Assembly: GCA_024304885.1 (NCBI GenBank) | Contig: JALJOM010000003.1 | Location: forward strand, 2,204,110 to 2,268,109 | Reading direction: 5' to 3' | Length of the DNA stretch: 64,000 nucleotides | Source: Beijerinckiaceae bacterium | GTDB taxonomy: Bacteria; Pseudomonadota; Alphaproteobacteria; Rhizobiales; Beijerinckiaceae | Shown here: positions 59,781-64,000 of the stretch, piece after piece | Layout: the number at the start of each line of letters is the position of its first letter | How positions within the stretch are numbered: position 1 is the first letter of the stretch | The notes under the pieces: model-generated | Seen by the model: only the letters and a program-made list of their open reading frames with translations | Databases searched by the model: none | Told to the model about the DNA's origin: nothing | Position numbers and translations under genes: made by a program

Positions 59781-60359
59781 TCAGCTCGACGACGAGAGCA
59801 CCTCCGCGAGCCATGCGACCCAAATGGACGGGGCGAGAAAAAGCCCGAAGGGAAGCCGCGCCGTCGTGCTGACGGGACGGCGCAGGACTATCTGGCGCAG
59901 CAGATAGACCGCGATGGCGGCGAGCGCCGCGATCTCGATCGCGACGGGGATGAAGTCCAAGCCGAGCCAGACCCCTGCGGCGACGGAGAGCTTGACGTCG
60001 CCGAGACCGAGCCCCTCGCGCTTGCGAAGCCTGGAATAGGTTCCACGCAGCAAGAGAAACACCGCGCCGAGGAAGAGTCCCCTGACGAGCGCGAGGCCGA
60101 GGGCCTCTATGCTCATCCCGCTCGGCGCCGTGGCGAGCGAATGCCCGAGCCCGAGCAGCACGGCCGCGAAGGTGAGCTCGTCGGGGATGATGAAATGGCG
60201 CGCATCGACGATCGCGATCGCGAGCATGGCGAGCGCCAAAGCGGCGCCGAGCACTCCCGAGAGGCCCGGGGCCGCTCCGAGGCTCGCCGCGGCCATCGCC
60301 GCCCCGATGGCGAAGACCGGCCAGGCAGGGGTGCCACGCATGCGCTCGCTATCGTCCAT
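59781..60359 (-). CDS. prepilin peptidase (A24 family)
   Basis: A 192-residue inner-membrane aspartic protease with about six helices. The two catalytic Asp are in AIAIVDARHFIIPDELT and GLGLGDVKLSVAAG. It is the short form without the N-methyltransferase domain, as in CpaA-type tad pilus peptidases. No pilus genes are seen nearby, so it may serve a tad or secretion system elsewhere. Confidence 0.88.
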   Translation of the reverse strand: MDDSERMRGTPAWPVFAIGAAMAAASLGAAPGLSGVLGAALALAMLAIAIVDARHFIIPDELTFAAVLLGLGHSLATAPSGMSIEALGLALVRGLFLGAVFLLLRGTYSRLRKREGLGLGDVKLSVAAGVWLGLDFIPVAIEIAALAAIAVYLLRQIVLRRPVSTTARLPFGLFLAPSIWVAWLAEVLSSSS

Positions 60360-60798
60360 GCGCGAGGGCGGATGGGAGGCCCGCCTGAATGCCGCCCTGC
60401 CAGCTTACCGAGTTCATCATCATGTCTCACTTCGGATGAACCGGGACCGGGGTGCGCTCGGTTCCGGTTCGAGCCTCGCCGAGTCGCACGGGTCGGATGG
60501 GTAGAATCCTTCGTGTCGCCATGACAGTCATGACGGACGATGTCGAAGGAAGCGAGCTCCGCGTCCGAGATTTCGACACCGACGAGACAGGCCGCCGCGA
60601 CGCGTCCCGGGGCATCGGGACTCGAGAGCGGGTTGCTCCGTGGCGCCTCCGCGGTCGCCTTGCGGTCACTAGTGAGCTCATGGACCTTCTGAACGCCTCG
60701 GCCATGACTTGCGGGCGCGGATCACATGTCATTGACAGGAATTTCCCCCATGCCTATATGGCCTGCGCCTCGCCGAGGAGCCTCGCGGGCGAGGGCGG
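60360..60798. other. intergenic region before tRNA-Met
   Basis: About 440 bases. An open frame at 60452-60808 runs into the tRNA and has no domain support, so no gene is called. Nothing else recognised. Confidence 0.5.
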
Positions 60799-60875
60799 GG
60801 CGGAGTAGCTCAGCCGGCTAGAGCAGAGGAATCATAATCCTTGTGTCGGGGGTTCGAGTCCCTCCTCCGCTACCA
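60799..60875 (+). tRNA. tRNA-Met (anticodon CAT)
   Basis: A 77-base cloverleaf: acceptor GGCGGAG with CTCCGCT (a G-U end pair), D arm GCTC/GAGC, anticodon stem AGGA/TCCT with loop ATCATAA, T arm GGGGG/CCCTC with TTCGAGT, encoded CCA. The sequence fits the alphaproteobacterial elongator Met tRNA rather than fMet; the CAT anticodon could also be an Ile(CAU) tRNA. Confidence 0.9.
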
Positions 60876-61257
60876 AGCGCTCTGGCGCGATATCTTACGC
60901 CAAGCTGCGCTCGATCGCGATTTCAGAAGTTTCTCGACAGATGGCACGAGGTGATGCCACGGTCCCTAGAACCACGCTGCGGGTGCCGAATCGAAACCTC
61001 GATCGCCCAACGACAGCCAGGCTGCTTCGAGAGTCGTTACCGTCCACGGCCGAACGCGAGCGCCCACTCGACGAGGAGCCGCGAGCTCACCTGTTACACA
61101 GGCGACAACGAAGCCAGCCCAGACCTTTCGGCTTCGTACTGATCTCGTCCCTTTTGGACTCTCGCTCCTAGTGAGAGGCCTCGGGTCGGACAGCCGATTT
61201 GCGGCGCTGCGTGCAGCGTCCGGTCGTTCGAGCCCACGAGGTTCCGAGCCGTCCCTG
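60876..61257. other. intergenic region after tRNA-Met
   Basis: About 380 bases without a supported gene. Short frames exist on the plus strand, but none resembles a known protein, and no integrase remnant or repeat of the tRNA end was found. Confidence 0.5.
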
Positions 61258-62295
61258 TCATTTCACCTCGACCAGGTCGATGCCATCCACGCCGCTGCAC
61301 GCGAGCACGAGGTTTCCCTCCGGGGTCGATACCATGTGCCGAACAACCCCGCCACCCGAGGGTATCTCCCACGTCTGAAATGCCTCCGACGCCGGATCGA
61401 ACCGAACGAGCGTGTTCGGGCTCGGGCCGGACTCGCTGTACCAGACAACGTCGTTTGCAACAGCAATTCCGTAAGGCCCAGCGGTTGTTCCGGCGGGAGA
61501 AACCCACTCGCGGGCATCGCCAGTTTTCGGATCGAGCCTCCCGAGCCGGCCGCGCGAATAATCCGTGTACCAAATCGCGTCGTCGCTCGTGACGGCGAGC
61601 CGCCGCGGCCGGCTGTCAGCATTCGGCAGTGGATATTCCTTGATGGCGAGGCTCGAAGGATCGATTGTCCCGATCTTGTTGGTGCCGAACTCGGCGAAGA
61701 AGGGAACACCCACGGAATTGATCACGATCCCGTAAGGCTTCGCATTCGCAGTCGGTACACGGACGAGGTCGATCTTGCCGGTTCCCGGCGCGAGTCGACC
61801 GATGACGTTTCCGTTTTGGACCGTGAACCAGAGGTTTCCGGCCTGATCGAAAACAGGTGTGTGTGGATCATGGGCCGCCGGATCCGGTAGCTTGTAGTCC
61901 GTGACTATTCCGGACGCCGGATCGAGCTTGCCGATATAGCCTTTGCGATTTCCGGTAAACCAGATCCGCCCCTCCCTGTCGGCGACCAAACCGTGAGGGC
62001 CGGAGCCGGGCGTGGTCAAGACAAATTCCTTGAAGGCACCTGTCTTCGGATCCAGCCGGCCGAGCAGATTGGAATTCTGGCCGGTGTACCAGACCGAACC
62101 GTCCGCAGTCGCCAGAGGATCATGCGGATGGGAATGCGGGGTCGGAACGACCCATTCCCGGAATGTCACATCGATTCGGGCCGTCGAGCCATGTGTGGCC
62201 TTGTCCGGTCCCTCACTTCGCGCGGCTTGACCGTGAGCAAGACCACAAGTGCCGATCGCCGTCGCCAACAGCACGGAAACGAAAGCTCTCGTTCG
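61258..62295 (-). CDS. virginiamycin B lyase-like secreted beta-propeller
   Basis: A 345-residue exported protein with a signal peptide (MRTRAFVSVLLATAIGTCGL) and repeating propeller blades (SVWYTGQNSNLLGRLDPKTG, IWFTGNRKGYIGKLDPASG, LWFTVQNGNVIGRLAPGTG). These are the Vgb/streptogramin lyase blades; some members cleave streptogramin B, but many secreted ones are likely structural or enzyme-like with other ligands. The His near HSHPHDPLA and GPHG could be the family active-site region. It is downstream of the TonB-dependent receptor. Confidence 0.85.
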   Translation of the reverse strand, partial: RTRAFVSVLLATAIGTCGLAHGQAARSEGPDKATHGSTARIDVTFREWVVPTPHSHPHDPLATADGSVWYTGQNSNLLGRLDPKTGAFKEFVLTTPGSGPHGLVADREGRIWFTGNRKGYIGKLDPASGIVTDYKLPDPAAHDPHTPVFDQAGNLWFTVQNGNVIGRLAPGTGKIDLVRVPTANAKPYGIVINSVGVPFFAEFGTNKIGTIDPSSLAIKEYPLPNADSRPRRLAVTSDDAIWYTDYSRGRLGRLDPKTGDAREWVSPAGTTAGPYGIAVANDVVWYSESGPSPNTLVRFDPASEAFQTWEIPSGGGVVRHMVSTPEGNLVLACSGVDGIDLVEVK

Positions 62296-62500
62296 CATGA
62301 TACACCTCCCGAGCATCGAGCTTCTCGGATATCGTCATTTTATCCAAAGACGTCGTCAACGATAATGCCCGCCGAGCCGATCACAATTCACACCGCAACC
62401 CGCGAAGAGTGCGATGCAATCGATCAAAATCGGCCGAATGGACCGCCCATAGCGCAGGCCTTCGCCCTATCTCTCGCCGAGACCCTCGTCCCGCTACGAC

Positions 62501-64000
62501 TCAGATTCTGGTCCGGATGGTAAATCCGGCCGTCAAAGGTATACCGACATCGCCGCCGAGGCCTCCGGCCCCGAATCCGGTCGCTGCTGTACGGTTGATG
62601 AAATAGCGCTTGTCGAGCGCGTTGAGTACCCAGCCGGAAACGTCGAGACTGCCGTCCTCGAATCTGAGCCCGGCATGAACATTGAGAAGTCCGTAGGGAT
62701 TGATCCGCGTGTAGATCGAGTTGGTCGGGTCGGAATAGAAGCTCGTCTGATAAGTGAAGTCCGCGCCCATATAGCCGACGACGGGCTTCGGCACGGATTC
62801 GAATATCTCTCCCAGGCGATGCTGGTATTCTCCACCCACGGCGAAGGCCCAAAGCGGCGTCAGCGAAAGCGGCTGTCCGGTGAAATTGCAGCTCCTGCCG
62901 AGATTGCTCAGCTCGAACGGGCAGGGTCCCGAGTCGAAGGACCCGTAAAAGGTCTTGTCGTAGGTCAGAGATCCATACAGGAACAGCCCTTCAAGTGGCT
63001 CGGCCCGAACGTCGAGCTCGACACCGCGCGACACCGCGCGCTTGGCATTGGCGAGAAAAGTCACGGGCGTCCCTGTCGTCAAGCTTGTGACATTGGTAAT
63101 GTAGTTGTGATCGACCATGACGAAAGCAGCGACATTCACGAGAAGCTTGTTGTCGAACCAAGCACTCTTGACCCCGACCTCGTAATTGTCGAGCTCCTCG
63201 GCAAGGACCGTTACGGGCGCTGTTGCCGGAAGGTTCGCCGTAGGATTGGGACCTCCGGCGCGTCCGCCTCTCGAATAGGTGACAAAGCCCATGACGTCAG
63301 GAGTGAACTTGTAGGCCGCTGATGCCAGAGCCGAGATGAATCCTTGATGCGTATTCGCGACGAACTCGCGATCGGCGCCGACTCGAGCGTTGCGCGCCGC
63401 AATGGCAGTCCCTTGTTCCGCGGGGGTCAGGCCCGCGAGACTGTTCGCGGCAAAAACGTAGTTTCGAAAGATGCTGCTCTTTTGCGTGTAGGAATAGCGT
63501 AGTCCCGTCACAATGTCGAGCTCGGGCGTCGCGTGCCAAACCGATTGCGCGAAGGGAGCGATCGAGTGGACCCTCGGATTGTCGTAGGTTTGCTGGCCGA
63601 GATAGTTGAGCGCAACGTTGAAAAGTGGGACCGAAGCCGCGTTTGGTGCGAACCAGGCGCCCGCCTGATCTCGATAATCGGTCAGGCCCCAGCCGTAAAG
63701 CTGCTCGAAAAGGTAGAATACTCCCGCCGAGGCTTCGACCGGCTGGTCGGGTGGCGTGGTGATCCGGAATTCCTGTTGCACGGATCTTTCGGTCACATGA
63801 CGATTGGTGTCACCGAAGACCCGCGGATTGATATAGTTTCCATTCCTGTTGTTCGGGTGGAAGTCCCAGCCCCGATAGGCCGATATCGAGCTCAAGGTAT
63901 AACCGTTGATATTGTATTTCAGGATTGCGGCAGCCCCATAGCTTTCCTGTGCTGTCTGCAAGTAGCCATTGACGTCCGTTCGATAGTTTGCGAGCGCCGG
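62501..64000 (-). CDS. TonB-dependent receptor, 3' part (cut by window edge)
   Basis: The frame is open from the right edge to the stop at 62501 (about 499 residues visible) and covers the C-terminal beta-barrel. Strands are plain (GYTLSSISAYRGW, QQEFRITTPPDQPVEASAG, LDVSGWVLNALDKRYFINRT). The plug and TonB box lie beyond the window. The TTG at 63961 is internal. Ligand unknown; the layout is of the large receptors that take up siderophores or other bulky nutrients. Confidence 0.88.
   Translation of the reverse strand, partial: PALANYRTDVNGYLQTAQESYGAAAILKYNINGYTLSSISAYRGWDFHPNNRNGNYINPRVFGDTNRHVTERSVQQEFRITTPPDQPVEASAGVFYLFEQLYGWGLTDYRDQAGAWFAPNAASVPLFNVALNYLGQQTYDNPRVHSIAPFAQSVWHATPELDIVTGLRYSYTQKSSIFRNYVFAANSLAGLTPAEQGTAIAARNARVGADREFVANTHQGFISALASAAYKFTPDVMGFVTYSRGGRAGGPNPTANLPATAPVTVLAEELDNYEVGVKSAWFDNKLLVNVAAFVMVDHNYITNVTSLTTGTPVTFLANAKRAVSRGVELDVRAEPLEGLFLYGSLTYDKTFYGSFDSGPCPFELSNLGRSCNFTGQPLSLTPLWAFAVGGEYQHRLGEIFESVPKPVVGYMGADFTYQTSFYSDPTNSIYTRINPYGLLNVHAGLRFEDGSLDVSGWVLNALDKRYFINRTAATGFGAGGLGGDVGIPLTAGFTIRTRI

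Noticed and set aside
60452-60808. A 118-codon frame upstream of tRNA-Met
   Set aside because: It runs into the tRNA gene and shows no domain or ribosome binding site.
60843-61171. Possible second integration site after tRNA-Met
   Set aside because: No repeat of the tRNA 3' end and no integrase remnant was found to the right within the window.

Overview
The window is a 64 kb piece of a GC-rich alphaproteobacterial chromosome, most likely from the Hyphomicrobiales (Rhizobiales). The signs are a 6S RNA next to 5-formyltetrahydrofolate cyclo-ligase with zapA nearby, an MbfA-type ferritin/VIT1 protein, a DUF3422 gene, an infC with an ATT start, and interspersed mosaic palindromic repeats of the kind common in Rhizobiales genomes. 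The genus cannot be fixed from the sequence alone. Gene density is normal apart from one accessory block and a few repeat-filled gaps.

Region 1 (1-3833) holds the end of gltD, a secreted deacetylase-like protein, a GNAT acetyltransferase and a transglutaminase-like protein. Region 2 (3847-16541) is a 12.7 kb integrated element in the 3' end of a tRNA-Ala(CGC) gene. A 14 bp direct repeat marks both ends and a tyrosine integrase sits at the left end. Inside are small helix-turn-helix proteins, a VapE-type replication ATPase, a repeat-rich origin-like region, a tail-only morphogenesis module (tail protein Z-like, tail assembly chaperone with a -1 frameshift site, tape measure), a regulator-hicA-hicB toxin-antitoxin unit with its own operator, and an unknown cargo operon. 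No capsid, portal, terminase or lysis gene is visible. It looks like a phage satellite or a cut-down prophage and is the most interesting part of the window.

Region 3 (16542-31614) returns to chromosomal genes: yggT, a DUF167 gene, a CzcB/CzcA-type metal efflux operon, zapA, then an interposed stress-type block (GNAT, hydrolase-like, calcium/sodium antiporter, broken universal stress protein gene), 6S RNA, 5-FCL, a YmdB-type phosphoesterase, two envelope proteins and tRNA-Gly(TCC). Region 4 (31615-39427) has small secreted and hypothetical proteins, a c-type cytochrome, mbfA, a metallophosphoesterase, an esterase and gluQ. Region 5 (39473-42645) is an arsenic operon read leftwards: arsR, a double arsenate reductase fusion, acr3, arsH.

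Region 6 (42959-51872) is probably an exopolysaccharide and cyclic-di-GMP module: an HlyD-like protein, a processive GT2 synthase with a PilZ domain, a PAS-GGDEF-EAL protein, a hydrolase and a GT4 glycosyltransferase. Palindromic repeats crowd the gap before the synthase, and a related copy lies inside its PilZ domain in frame. Region 7 (52310-64000) has infC, beta-carbonic anhydrase, a DUF3422 protein, DNA-3-methyladenine glycosylase I, a cytochrome P450, an AAA+ ATPase, an HD hydrolase, a prepilin peptidase, tRNA-Met, a virginiamycin B lyase-like propeller and a TonB-dependent receptor that runs off the right edge.
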